Source: CAZQYC01 sp043746555
Lineage (GTDB): Bacteria > Pseudomonadota > Gammaproteobacteria > Steroidobacterales > Steroidobacteraceae
NCBI GenBank assembly: GCA_043746555.1
Contig: JAYTQU010000387.1
Location: 1 to 14,518 of the forward strand
Reading direction: 5' to 3'
DNA: 14,518 nt
Of this stretch, positions 1 through 7,617 are shown one piece after another. The stretch's first letter is position 1, and each line of letters begins with the position of its first letter. The translations under genes and the position numbers were made by a program. Under the pieces are notes generated by a model that saw only the letters and a program-made list of their open reading frames with translations, did no database searches and was not told where the DNA came from.

Positions 1-1
1 G

Positions 2-655
2 AACACAACCAATGCCGCCTCTTGCACCGCATCCGGCGGATGGAGCGGCGCGCAAGCAACAACAGGATCGTTTACCGTTGGCCCATTGAGTACGACACAG
101 ATTTACACGCTCGGTTGCACGAGTGCGGATAGTTTCATGACTAGCACGTCGACGACGGTGACCGTGGGGGGCGTTGCGCCCGTACCGAGTGTCAGTTTGA
201 CTGCATCGCCTACCACGCAAACCGCGGGAAGCACGATTGGGCTTACATGGACTTCGACCGATGCAACGAGCTGCTCAGCGTCAGGCGGTTGGTCCGGAAC
301 GCAAGCGGTCAATGGCACGATGAATATCGTGGCGGCAGTGGGACAAGGATCGTTCAGCCTTGGTTGCAGCGGAACTGGCGGCTCCGCGAGCAGCACAGCC
401 ACGGTTTCAATTAGCGCGGCACCAGTTGCGCCGACATTAACGTTTACATCGACGCCCACATCGCTCACGGTGCCGGGCAATATCACATTGACTTGGAGCG
501 CTGCGAATGCGACTGCTTGTACCGCGACGGGAGCGTGGTCCGGCTCGAAGGCCGTCTCCGGCAATCAAACGCTTGGCCCACTCACCTCGACACAGTCGTA
601 CACGCTTGCATGCACTGGCAGTGGCGGCGTGATCAGTAATACCGTGGATGTGAAT
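2..655 (+). repeat. Ig-like repeat array, about 2.7 copies
   Basis: Tandem coding repeats of about 240 bases: a partial copy from base 2 to about 170, copies at about 182-418 and 434-655. They are recognisable in protein by paired cysteines and Gly-x-Trp-Ser-Gly. The DNA has diverged, so these are old protein repeats rather than a recent duplication. Confidence 0.7.
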
Positions 656-781
656 TTCACCAGTCTCGCCGGCGCACCCGCAGCAAGCGCCACCAGTTCG
701 AGTGGCGGCGCGTTGTCGTGGCTGTTTGCGACGGTGTTGTTCATGTTCGCAGGATTGCGCCTGCGAGCCTCGCGATGCTAG
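2..781 (+). CDS. Secreted Ig-like repeat protein with GlyGly-CTERM-like tail (5' partial)
   Basis: The reading frame is open from the left edge (codons start at base 2), and the first visible residues already belong to an Ig-like repeat, so the gene begins upstream. A TTG at 86 lies inside a repeat and is not a credible start. What is visible is one partial and two complete repeats of about 80-85 residues, each with a Thr/Leu-Thr-Trp strand, a Cys after the Ser-Thr-x-Ala-Thr stretch, a Gly-Trp/Ala-Trp-Ser-Gly motif and a second Cys before a Ser-Gly-x-Gly-Gly turn. The C-terminus has a small-residue linker, SSSGG, a hydrophobic segment (about LSWLFATVLFMFAGL) and a basic end RLRASR. That is the architecture of GlyGly-CTERM tails processed by rhombosortase and linked to type II secretion. 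The stop overlaps the start of the next gene (ATGCTAG). The N-terminal, possibly catalytic, part is outside the window, so the function is unknown. Confidence 0.85.
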   Translation, partial: NTTNAASCTASGGWSGAQATTGSFTVGPLSTTQIYTLGCTSADSFMTSTSTTVTVGGVAPVPSVSLTASPTTQTAGSTIGLTWTSTDATSCSASGGWSGTQAVNGTMNIVAAVGQGSFSLGCSGTGGSASSTATVSISAAPVAPTLTFTSTPTSLTVPGNITLTWSAANATACTATGAWSGSKAVSGNQTLGPLTSTQSYTLACTGSGGVISNTVDVNFTSLAGAPAASATSSSGGALSWLFATVLFMFAGLRLRASRC

Positions 782-2622
782 CTATCGATGGTCGACGCGA
801 AGCGTCGCGAGTTCGCAGCGCATTCGTTGTGTCTATTGCGACGCTTGGTTTGATGTCGTGCTCGGGCGGTGGCGAAAGCTTCGCAGCTGCGCCGGGAACG
901 CCGGCACCGACTCCTGTTCCAACGCCAACACCAGCGCCGGTACCGACCGTCACGATTTCCGCATTGCCGACGTCGATTGTCTCAGGAAGTACAGCGCAGC
1001 TTAACTGGTCGAGCACCGACGCGACCGGTTGTACTGCATCGGCAGGCTGGACCGGCGCTAAATCCGCGAGCGGGACGATGATGGTCGGTCCACTCACTAG
1101 TACCACGAATTTCGTTCTTGACTGCTCCGGCGCGGGCGGATCGAAGCAAGCATCTGCCTCGGTCGTCGTCACGCCCGCGAGTAGCGGCGCGATGTTATCG
1201 GGAGCAGTCGATAGTAGCTTCATCAAAGTCAGTGCAACGCCGCGCATTTATGTTTACGCAGGAAATGTCACACCGCGCGACTATCGCGGCGACAGTTCGG
1301 ATCCGATCGCTTCAATCCCTGTGCTGCAACAGGACAATGCATGCGGCTTTCAGTATGCGTTGACGACGCTTCCCGCAGGTACCTATACGGTGGCCCTCGT
1401 GCCGCATGCGGAACTTGATCGATCTAATCAGGCCGACACACTCGAGTTTGACGGCGTCGCGACGCTGACAGTCGCAGCGACGGGTGCCATACAAAATTTT
1501 TCGCCGACTAGCGTGTTGCGAGTCGGTCCCACCCGGTCTTATAAAACCGTTGCTGCAGCGGCCGCGGCGGCGTCGGACGGTTCAGTGATTGAAGTCGACG
1601 CTGGCGAGTACGACGATGACATCATCGTATGGAGAACCAACAATGTGGTAGTGCGAGGCGAAGGCGGTCGCGCCCATATTGTTGGTACGCATCGCATTGA
1701 CTTCGTGTCCGGCGACGATTTGCACAACGGCATGGGATTGTGGGTCGTGCGTGGCAGCGGCATACGTATCGAGAACATTGAATTCTCCGGCGCGCAAGTA
1801 ACCGATCTCAACGGAGCGGGCATTCGCAACCAAGGTCGCGACCTAACAATCTGCAACGGCTACTTTCACGACAATGAGAATGGATTTTTGGGCGGGGCAT
1901 ACGGGACGTTGACGGTCGAATACAGTATCTTTGCTTACAACGGAGCAGGTGACATCGGTCATACGCATAACATTTATGTGGACGACGGCCACTCCGCGGG
2001 AGATCGCTTGATCTTCCGCTACAACTATTCGCATCACGCACACATCGGGCACCAGTTGAAAACTCGGGCGGGCGAAAATTATGTGCTCTACAACCGTTTG
2101 ATGGATGAAGCCGACGGCGACTCGAGTTACGCCATCGATGTCCCGAACGGTGGGTTGACATACGTCATCGGCAACGTTATTCAACAGGGTCCAAACACCG
2201 ATAACTCCACCATTATTTCCTACGGCGCTGAAGGACTTGCGTCCGGAGAAACGCACGAGTTCTACGTCGGTAACAACACGATCGTCAACGATCGCGGGTC
2301 TGGTACATTCTTCGATACAGCGAGCGGGACGTCGGTGTTTCGTGCGATCAACAATCTAACTGTCGGCAGCGGTACGCTTTATTCCGGTAAACAACCTGCC
2401 GCGAGTGGTGCATTAAGTTTGCCGGCAAGCGCATTGCGCGACGCTGCTGCGTTCGACTATCGATTGAAAGCGGGGGTGGCCGCAATTGACGCCGGCGTAG
2501 CGCCGGGATCGACTGCCAAATTCGACTTGACTCCGCTGTATCAGTATATGCATCCCGCACAGCGCCAGGTACGTCCCACATCCGGTCAGATTGATGTCGG
2601 CGCGTACGAATACGCACCCTAA
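775..2622 (+). CDS. Lipoprotein with Ig-like repeat and right-handed beta-helix domain
   Basis: A 615-residue product starting at ATG 775. The frame is open from GTG 718, but only the ATG gives a clean signal: basic residues (RREASRVR), a hydrophobic stretch and the lipobox LMSC with Cys29. The residue after the Cys is Ser, so outer-membrane sorting is expected. A Pro/Thr-rich spacer (about residues 40-57) leads to one Ig-like repeat (about 56-132) of the same family as in the two GlyGly-tailed neighbours. A short beta-domain follows (about 145-245, containing PRIYVYAGN and LPAGTYTVALVP). From about 255 to the end there is a right-handed parallel beta-helix with periodic Asn-Asn, Ile-x-x-Asn and His-rich turns, closing with DVGAYEYAP, the usual end of such secreted helix proteins. 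Polysaccharide lyases, epimerases and adhesins share this fold; I cannot assign a reaction. It overlaps the preceding gene by 7 bases, suggesting translational coupling. It has no C-terminal sorting tail. Confidence 0.85.
   Translation: MLAIDGRREASRVRSAFVVSIATLGLMSCSGGGESFAAAPGTPAPTPVPTPTPAPVPTVTISALPTSIVSGSTAQLNWSSTDATGCTASAGWTGAKSASGTMMVGPLTSTTNFVLDCSGAGGSKQASASVVVTPASSGAMLSGAVDSSFIKVSATPRIYVYAGNVTPRDYRGDSSDPIASIPVLQQDNACGFQYALTTLPAGTYTVALVPHAELDRSNQADTLEFDGVATLTVAATGAIQNFSPTSVLRVGPTRSYKTVAAAAAAASDGSVIEVDAGEYDDDIIVWRTNNVVVRGEGGRAHIVGTHRIDFVSGDDLHNGMGLWVVRGSGIRIENIEFSGAQVTDLNGAGIRNQGRDLTICNGYFHDNENGFLGGAYGTLTVEYSIFAYNGAGDIGHTHNIYVDDGHSAGDRLIFRYNYSHHAHIGHQLKTRAGENYVLYNRLMDEADGDSSYAIDVPNGGLTYVIGNVIQQGPNTDNSTIISYGAEGLASGETHEFYVGNNTIVNDRGSGTFFDTASGTSVFRAINNLTVGSGTLYSGKQPAASGALSLPASALRDAAAFDYRLKAGVAAIDAGVAPGSTAKFDLTPLYQYMHPAQRQVRPTSGQIDVGAYEYAP
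940..1170 (+). repeat. Single Ig-like repeat, same family
   Basis: One copy inside the beta-helix lipoprotein. It shares the Leu-Asn-Trp-Ser-Ser-Thr-Asp-Ala-Thr strand, the first Cys, a Gly-Trp-Thr-Gly motif, a Gly-Pro-Leu-Thr-Ser-Thr segment and the second Cys with the arrays at 2-655 and 9963-10449. Confidence 0.65.
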
Positions 2623-2636
2623 CGTTCTGGCGACGA

Positions 2637-2659
2637 TCAGCGATTCGCGCTGAGTTTCT
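2637..2659 (+). terminator. Possible weak terminator hairpin in convergent gap
   Basis: In the 89-base gap between the convergent beta-helix lipoprotein and wecB genes, TCAGCG (2637-2642) can pair with CGCTGA (2648-2653) across a 5-base loop, followed by GTTTCT. The stem has only 6 pairs and the T-run is short and interrupted, so this is a tentative call. Confidence 0.3.
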
Positions 2660-2711
2660 ACCCAAAACGAATCATGGAACGTCGGCTAACCGCGAAAAGT
2701 TTTGAGTGATT

Positions 2712-3809
2712 CTACATGCCGGCGCGTCGGCGCAGCGCGGCAACGCAGCGATCGGCCGAATGACCGTCCCATCGGTCGGGGCGACGGCCTTTCGGCCAAC
2801 GATTCGCCACTACATCGCGTATTGCAGCTTCCAAAGCGTCCGATTTCACAAGTCGATTCGAGCCGCTGGTCACGGTGATGGGCCGCTCGGTATTTTCGCG
2901 CAGTGTGAGGCAAGGAATGCCTAAGTAAGTGGTTTCTTCCTGCACGCCGCCGGAATCGGTGATCGCCGCTTTGCAATGACTTACTAGATTCATGAATTGA
3001 ATGTAGCCGAGCGGTTCGGTCAAATGCATATTCGAATTGGCGACCAATGCGGCGTGCAGGCCGAACTCTTCCAATCTTTTTTTGGTGCGAGGGTGAATCG
3101 CGAACACCAACGGCATTTGTTTCGCGGCCGCGAGGAGTTGATTCGTCAGCAGCGACAGCGTGGTTCGACTATCGACGTTGGATGGACGATGCAACGTGAC
3201 GACGCCGTATTCGCCTGCCGGTAAGTTCATGCGCGTGCGCGTGTCGTCGGATTCGATGCGCTCACGCAGCATTTCGTATGAGTCGATCATGATGTTGCCG
3301 ACGCGATCGATCTTGTCGGCGCTCACGCCTTCGCGTTTGAGGTTTTCATCGGCATCGGGTGAGGGCGTCCAAAGGACATCCGAAATCGCATCCGTTACGA
3401 GCCGATTGATTTCCTCCGGCATGCGGCGATCGCCGCTGCGCAATCCCGCTTCAAGGTGAATCACCGGAATCCATGACTTTGCCCCGACCATCGCACACGC
3501 GGCCGTGGAATTGACATCGCCCACCACGACGATCCAATCCGGCTGGTCTTGTTGGCAGACTTTTTCGTAAGCGATCATTACGCCGCCGGTTTGCGCTGCG
3601 TGCGAGCCGCTACCGACTTCCAAATGAAATGCAGGTTCGGGCATCGCGAGATCGCGAAAGAACGCATCCGACATATTGGCGTCGTAGTGCTGGCCGGTGT
3701 GCACGATCTGCGGCCGACACCACGATTCGCGACTGAGCGCGTGATAGAGCGGCGCGATCTTCATGAAATTCGGACGCGCCGCGGCAATGAGGTGAATATT
3801 CTGGGTCAT
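2712..3809 (-). CDS. wecB: UDP-N-acetylglucosamine 2-epimerase, non-hydrolysing (WecB type)
   Basis: A 365-residue protein of normal family length, interconverting UDP-GlcNAc and UDP-ManNAc in the cytoplasm as a precursor step for surface polysaccharides. Family landmarks appear in order: RPNFMKIAPL (residues 12-21), HTGQHYD (37-43), GDVNST (97-102), HLEAGLRSGDRRMPEE (118-133), TLHRPSNVD (205-213), IHPRT (238-242), the nucleotide-binding TDSGGVQEE (284-292) and ENTERP (305-310). These include the acidic and histidine residues used by the epimerase. It lies 33 bases downstream of the glycosyltransferase gene on the same strand, so the two are probably co-transcribed. No strong Shine-Dalgarno is visible before the ATG at 3809. 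The gene converges on the beta-helix lipoprotein gene. The reaction is well supported; that it feeds the polysaccharide of this locus is inferred. Confidence 0.95.
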   Translation of the reverse strand: MTQNIHLIAAARPNFMKIAPLYHALSRESWCRPQIVHTGQHYDANMSDAFFRDLAMPEPAFHLEVGSGSHAAQTGGVMIAYEKVCQQDQPDWIVVVGDVNSTAACAMVGAKSWIPVIHLEAGLRSGDRRMPEEINRLVTDAISDVLWTPSPDADENLKREGVSADKIDRVGNIMIDSYEMLRERIESDDTRTRMNLPAGEYGVVTLHRPSNVDSRTTLSLLTNQLLAAAKQMPLVFAIHPRTKKRLEEFGLHAALVANSNMHLTEPLGYIQFMNLVSHCKAAITDSGGVQEETTYLGIPCLTLRENTERPITVTSGSNRLVKSDALEAAIRDVVANRWPKGRRPDRWDGHSADRCVAALRRRAGM

Positions 3810-3842
3810 GTGAAATCGACGCCGAAGTGTGGTCTCGGAATT

Positions 3843-5108
3843 CTAACGTTCGCGAGGCGATTTAACGAGTTCGTCGAGCAAATCGGCCAGTGCGCCGGTT
3901 AGATTGCGGCGCGAAAATTGCGCTACTCGATCTTGCGCGGGAATCGGCGCATCGCGTGCGCGCACATTGTCCAAGAAAATCGGTAAAGCACGTTTGATCG
4001 AATCCTTGTCGTGCAGATTCGCGATTTGATTCGAGCCCAGCGAACTCATGAGTCGCGCGGTTTCGCCGGCGGCGTCGGTCAATCCCAGTATCGGCTTTTG
4101 CGCGTACAAGTATTCGTATAGCTTCGCTGGAATTTGATCGTTGCAGTTACCGGCTTGGAAAAGTAGCAAGGCATCGACGCTTTGCATTTCCGCCAGCGCT
4201 TCGCGATAGGGAATCGGCGGCAGAAAATGTACTAGGTCGCGCAATTTAAGCGAATGAAGTTGCGATTCGTAAGTCGATTCGTGTCCGGCAGCGCGGAAAT
4301 TAAATTGCACAGTCTGCGGCGAGAGCACGTTCGCGTCGCGCAGTTCGGCGACGGCTTGGAAAAATGCCGTGGGGTCGCGTTCGATAGGATAAAGAAGACC
4401 GCTGTGCAGTAGATTAAGCGGCAAAGCCCAGTCGCGCGCGGCGGGCGGCGAATCCGTTACTACCGGAAACATTTCGCTGTCGAAGCCGTTTGGGATGAGC
4501 GTTACATGCTCGCGGGGATAGGTCGCGAATCGGTCCTGATAAAGCTTCGCCGCACCTCGTGTCGTTACGACTACGCGCCCGGCGCGATCGAAAACGTCGT
4601 GCTCGATGAGTTCGAATGCGCGATGAATGCGCGGATCTTCCGGATAGTCGTGTTGCGCCATCGGATCGCGCATATCGGCGACCCACGGAAGGTGCGAGCG
4701 GCGCGCAAGTGTTGCGCCAATCTGATGGGCTGTGGCGATTGGGTAAGTTGACATGATCGCGTCGGGTCGCCAGTTCTTGATCAGCGCCATGCCGCGCATC
4801 ACCGCCGGCCAATACCAAGTGCGCCAGCGATCCGGCGATGCAAGCCACCAAGGATATCGGCCGAATAGAGACAGGTGCCGCTTGGTATCTAGCGCCCATG
4901 CGCGTACGACTTGCACATGTGGAGGAATTTGCGCGAGGTTTTCCCATCGAATTTCGGGATAAGCGAGCGCTGCTACCGTCAGCACCGTCACGTCCCAGTT
5001 GAACTCACGCAGGTACTTCGCGAACGATAATGTGCGCGTCACGCCAGTGCTGCCCTGCACGGGTGGAAAGTGATAGGCAACGATCAATAAACGCTTGTTA
5101 TTCGACAT
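3843..5108 (-). CDS. Glycosyltransferase, GT4-like (GT-B fold)
   Basis: A 421-residue protein from the ATG at 5108 (MSNNKRLLIVAYHFPP). A start at 5231 is open in frame, but it would add 41 Arg/Pro/Ser-rich residues before the normal first strand, so I prefer 5108. The N-terminal Rossmann half begins with the strand LLIVAYHFPP and the loop QGSTGVTRTLSFAKYL (18-33), which fits donor/acceptor binding. The linker contains IPNGFD (205-210), and the C-terminal half has HSGLLYPIERDP (235-246) and IPAKLYEYLYAQKPIL (326-341), equivalent to the nucleotide-sugar-binding E-x7-E region of GT4 retaining enzymes. It probably adds a sugar to a lipid-linked polysaccharide intermediate at the inner face of the cytoplasmic membrane. 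Sugar and linkage cannot be read from sequence. It is the first gene of a minus-strand pair with wecB and is divergent from the ACP operon. Confidence 0.88.
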   Translation of the reverse strand: MSNNKRLLIVAYHFPPVQGSTGVTRTLSFAKYLREFNWDVTVLTVAALAYPEIRWENLAQIPPHVQVVRAWALDTKRHLSLFGRYPWWLASPDRWRTWYWPAVMRGMALIKNWRPDAIMSTYPIATAHQIGATLARRSHLPWVADMRDPMAQHDYPEDPRIHRAFELIEHDVFDRAGRVVVTTRGAAKLYQDRFATYPREHVTLIPNGFDSEMFPVVTDSPPAARDWALPLNLLHSGLLYPIERDPTAFFQAVAELRDANVLSPQTVQFNFRAAGHESTYESQLHSLKLRDLVHFLPPIPYREALAEMQSVDALLLFQAGNCNDQIPAKLYEYLYAQKPILGLTDAAGETARLMSSLGSNQIANLHDKDSIKRALPIFLDNVRARDAPIPAQDRVAQFSRRNLTGALADLLDELVKSPRER

Positions 5109-5195
5109 CGAGACGCGTGAATCTGGCCGGAATAAAGGCCGCGGACGAAAATTGGGATCGCGATCACCGCTGCTGAAGCGCCCGTCAGCGCGCGC

Positions 5196-5201
5196 ACTAT
5201 A
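5196..5201 (-). promoter_or_regulatory. Possible -10 box for the glycosyltransferase-wecB pair
   Basis: On the minus strand 5201-5196 reads TATAGT, one base from the sigma-70 -10 consensus, about 88 bases upstream of the glycosyltransferase ATG. I find no good -35 element at the expected distance, so the call is weak. Confidence 0.22.
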
Positions 5202-5286
5202 CGACAAAACTTGCCGCCATGCGTGCGCCACCGCACGGGTCGCGGTATCGATCTTGCTTCGACTTGCTCACGATAAAACCGATTCC

Positions 5287-5317
5287 TTGGCTATCGAGCG
5301 CGTTGAATTGCTAAAAT
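5287..5317 (+). promoter_or_regulatory. Putative extended -10 promoter of the ACP-hydrolase operon
   Basis: TGCTAAAAT (5309-5317) matches an extended -10 element (TGn plus TAAAAT). A partial -35, TTGGCT (5287-5292), lies 19 bases upstream of the hexamer, longer than ideal but tolerated when the extended -10 is present. Transcription would start near 5324, leaving a leader of about 80 bases before the ACP gene. It lies in the divergent gap with the glycosyltransferase gene. Confidence 0.4.
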
Positions 5318-5392
5318 TCGCGGCCTTGCATCGACACAGGTTGTGCTCAGGTCGTTCGCGACGAGTACCGCCCAATCGAATGCGATCTAGCT

Positions 5393-5398
5393 GGAGAG
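5393..5398 (+). promoter_or_regulatory. Ribosome binding site of the ACP gene
   Basis: GGAGAG sits 8 bases before the ATG at 5407. This strong Shine-Dalgarno decides the ACP start, because the same frame is open much further upstream (to 5095). Confidence 0.75.
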
Positions 5399-5406
5399 AA
5401 AACGAA

Positions 5407-5652
5407 ATGAATGTTGAGGATGAAGTGCGGGCCGTGCTTGGTAACGTGCTCCAGCTTGGACCGCGCGCGGCCAGTCTGGGGCGCGACAGTCGTTTGCTGG
5501 GGTCGCTGCCTGAGCTTGATTCGATGGCGGTCGTCTCGGTCGTGACGGCCTTGGAAGATCGTTTCGGCGTCACTTTCGACGACGACGAAATTTCCGCCGA
5601 TACATTCAGTACGCTCGGTAGCTTGATCGAATTGATCGAGACAAAGAATTGA
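5407..5652 (+). CDS. Acyl carrier protein (exosortase-A locus type)
   Basis: An 81-residue protein, normal for a free-standing carrier. The phosphopantetheine attachment motif ELDSMAVV places the modified serine at residue 39, followed by the helix VVSVVTALEDRFGVTFDDDEIS typical of ACPs and the terminal segment TFSTLGSLIELI. The motif is Asp-Ser-Met rather than the Asp-Ser-Leu of fatty-acid ACP. That, and its position directly before the hydrolase genes, points to a dedicated carrier. The family is commonly found next to exosortase-A hydrolases. It would carry an acyl or aminoacyl thioester in the cytoplasm, most plausibly loaded by the AMP-forming ligase at the right end of the window (inference). 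Its TGA overlaps the likely TTG start of the next gene, suggesting coupled translation. Confidence 0.93.
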   Translation: MNVEDEVRAVLGNVLQLGPRAASLGRDSRLLGSLPELDSMAVVSVVTALEDRFGVTFDDDEISADTFSTLGSLIELIETKN

Positions 5653-6536
5653 CGTCGATGGTCGACTCGCACCTGCGGGCGGAAGGGCGGCCGCATTGGC
5701 AACTAGAGCCGATGTTTTTGGCTGGGTCAGCCGGTTTGCTGCATGCGACGCTATTCGCGGCGGCACAACCTTCGCCGGCTACAATTTTGCCGGATGCAAT
5801 TTTGATCGCGCCGCCCTTCGCCGAAGAGATGAATAAATGCCGACCGATGCTCGGCGCATTAGCAAAGGAAATGGCGGGCAATGGCCAAGATGTCTTGCTT
5901 GTTGACTTGTTCGGTACCGGCGATAGCGGTGGAGATTTTTCCGACGCGACTTGGGAGCAATGGGGCGATGATCTTGCTACCGCTTGGCGCTGGCTAGTCG
6001 CGCGCGGCGCGCAACGAATCCACGTTGTGGCTGTTCGAAGCGGCGCGCTCTTGATAGCACCTCTGGTTCGCAGGTTCGACGTATCGCAGTCGACCTTGGT
6101 GCTGTGGCAGCCCGTGCTTCGCGGCGCTGACTACTGGCGGCAATTTTTACGATTGCGAATCGCAGCCGATGCGTTGCGCGATACGCGCGATGCGATCTCA
6201 CCGCAAGCGCAACTGGATCGCGACAACGTCATCGAAATCGCGGGCTACACGATTAGCGCAAAACTGGCGAGCGCAATGAGCGCGAGTGCGCTGGAGGCGA
6301 ACGATATTGGGCGCTTCGCCGATGTGCTGTGGGCGGAGGTGTCGTTGTCCGATCCACCGACATTGGCGCCTCTCGCACAACGAGCGTTGACGCAGTGGCG
6401 CGAACAGGGCGTTCGAGTCGATAGCATCGCCGTCTCGGGCGAGGCATTTTGGACCACGCCGGAAATTGGCCGTGCGCCCGAATTGATTGCGGTCACTCGT
6501 AAGCGCTTGAGCACGCGGCAGAGTACGATTTCGTGA
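5649..6536 (+). CDS. Exosortase A system-associated hydrolase 2 (alpha/beta hydrolase)
   Basis: A 295-residue alpha/beta-hydrolase-fold protein resembling the family defined by TIGR03101. Landmarks are APPFAEEMNKCR (54-65), the loop DLFGTGDSGGDF (86-97) and LWQPVLRGADYW (152-163). The nucleophile elbow expected as small-x-Ser-x-small reads A-V-R-S-G (128-132), so Arg130 is at the canonical serine position. Catalysis may be absent or unconventional. The family is known from exosortase-A (PEP-CTERM/EPS) loci but its substrate is not established. I chose the TTG at 5649 because a GAG lies 8 bases upstream and it overlaps the ACP stop; an ATG at 5658 is the alternative and would remove three residues. 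The stop overlaps the next start by 4 bases (GTGA), indicating an operon with hydrolase 1. Confidence 0.87.
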   Translation: MTSMVDSHLRAEGRPHWQLEPMFLAGSAGLLHATLFAAAQPSPATILPDAILIAPPFAEEMNKCRPMLGALAKEMAGNGQDVLLVDLFGTGDSGGDFSDATWEQWGDDLATAWRWLVARGAQRIHVVAVRSGALLIAPLVRRFDVSQSTLVLWQPVLRGADYWRQFLRLRIAADALRDTRDAISPQAQLDRDNVIEIAGYTISAKLASAMSASALEANDIGRFADVLWAEVSLSDPPTLAPLAQRALTQWREQGVRVDSIAVSGEAFWTTPEIGRAPELIAVTRKRLSTRQSTIS

Positions 6537-7438
6537 ACTCACCGTCGTACACCGAAACCACATTCGCTTTCGATTGCGAAGGCGAGTCGCTCGCGGCGGT
6601 GCTGCATTTGCCTATCGTGCCGCGCGACGTCGGCGTCGTGATTGTTGTCGGCGGCCCGCAATATCGAGTCGGAAGTCATCGGCAATTTCTATTGTTGGCG
6701 CGCGCGTTGGCCGCGCACGACTATGCCGTGTTGCGGTTCGACTATCGCGGATTGGGCGATAGCGGCGGCGAGCTTCGCGGATTTGAATTCGCGAATGAAG
6801 ACATTGGTGCCGCGCTCGATGAAATGCAGCGCCGCGTCCCCGTCATTCGTCGATTTGTGTTGTGGGGTCTGTGCGATGCGGCAACGGCCGCGAGTTTCTA
6901 TGCGCCGCGCGATTCACGAGTTGCGGGACTGGTTCTCCTCAATCCGTGGATCAGGAGCGAGGCGACGCTGGCACGATCGCTGCTGTTTCACTACTACCGC
7001 GACCGATTGCTCGACGTCAACGCGTGGCGCAAGCTGCTCGCAAATCCTACCGCCATAAAAAAAGCACTATCGAGCCTCAAACGCATTGTCGGTACTGCGT
7101 TCGGCAAAGACGTAGCAGACCAGTCCATGCAACCGGAAGTAACCGTTGTCACGACCGATGCTGGGAAAAAAGGCCCGTTGTTGCCGCGCTTCACCGCCGC
7201 GTTAACGGCGCACGCTAAACCGATACTGTTGATCTTGAGCGGCGCCGACATCACGGCAAATGAATTTGTCGAAGGGATGCGAGCCACGCGACGATTGCAT
7301 CGACGCTTGCAGGCAAAAAATGTTACGCAGCGCAATTTGGCGACGGCGGATCACACGTTTTCACGAGCACAGTGGCGAGACCACGTGGCGGATTGGACGC
7401 GCGAATGGCTGGATCGGGAGTTCTCGAAAAGCCGGTAA
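6533..7438 (+). CDS. Exosortase A system-associated hydrolase 1 (alpha/beta hydrolase, Cys nucleophile)
   Basis: A 301-residue alpha/beta hydrolase matching the TIGR03100 type in length and motifs. An oxyanion-side loop GGPQYRVGSHRQF (40-52) is followed by FDYRGLGDSGG (69-79), and the nucleophile elbow G-L-C-D-A places Cys114 where serine hydrolases have Ser. Candidate triad partners are Asp239 (SGAD) and His274 (TADHTF). A Cys elbow suggests a thioesterase- or acyltransferase-like reaction, for example on the ACP-bound intermediate; this is inference and the substrate is unknown. It starts at GTG 6533 overlapping the hydrolase 2 stop by 4 bases, so ACP, hydrolase 2 and hydrolase 1 form a tightly coupled operon. 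No clear terminator follows. Confidence 0.9.
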   Translation: MNSPSYTETTFAFDCEGESLAAVLHLPIVPRDVGVVIVVGGPQYRVGSHRQFLLLARALAAHDYAVLRFDYRGLGDSGGELRGFEFANEDIGAALDEMQRRVPVIRRFVLWGLCDAATAASFYAPRDSRVAGLVLLNPWIRSEATLARSLLFHYYRDRLLDVNAWRKLLANPTAIKKALSSLKRIVGTAFGKDVADQSMQPEVTVVTTDAGKKGPLLPRFTAALTAHAKPILLILSGADITANEFVEGMRATRRLHRRLQAKNVTQRNLATADHTFSRAQWRDHVADWTREWLDREFSKSR

Positions 7439-7617
7439 TTTTGCGCAAAGCGCCGTGCGGTTTTGACGACAGTCGAACTTGCATTGATATGCGTCTTCGC
7501 TATTCACGTGAGCTTGTCGCAGCCCAAGCGATCGAGTGGCTTGCTTCGGAATCGCTTGAGTTGTCGGCGTTTCTGCGGATTTTTAGCGCCCACCACATAT
7601 GACTTAATACGGTTTCA

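Noticed and set aside
103..564. Long minus-strand open frame opposite the Ig-like repeats; similar ones at 741-1247 and 9914-10414
   Set aside because: All three are antisense to the repeat-coding DNA and resemble one another only because the sense repeats do. No start signals or domains.
718..774. Upstream GTG start for the beta-helix lipoprotein
   Set aside because: It would lie deep in the preceding gene's sorting tail and would bury the signal peptide 48 residues from the N-terminus. ATG 775 gives a normal lipoprotein signal.
1546..1575. GC-rich poly-alanine stretch in the beta-helix protein as a repeat expansion
   Set aside because: It matches the usual Ala-rich first coil of right-handed beta-helix proteins. 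The codons are mixed, not a simple repeat.
3549..3902. Plus-strand frame of 117 codons opposite wecB, and other frames opposite wecB, the decarboxylase and the ligase
   Set aside because: Antisense shadows of well-supported genes with no domains or start signals.
5109..5231. 41-residue N-terminal extension of the glycosyltransferase
   Set aside because: Arg/Pro/Ser-rich, unlike GT-B N-termini. The usual first strand begins just after the Met at 5108.
5095..5406. Long N-terminal extension of the ACP frame
   Set aside because: The strong ribosome site and normal ACP start are at 5393-5407. The extension is intergenic and holds the likely promoter.
7439..7475. GCGC-AAA-GCGC followed by GGTTTTG after hydrolase 1 as a terminator
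   Set aside because: A four-pair stem separated from a short T-run by several bases is too weak to call.
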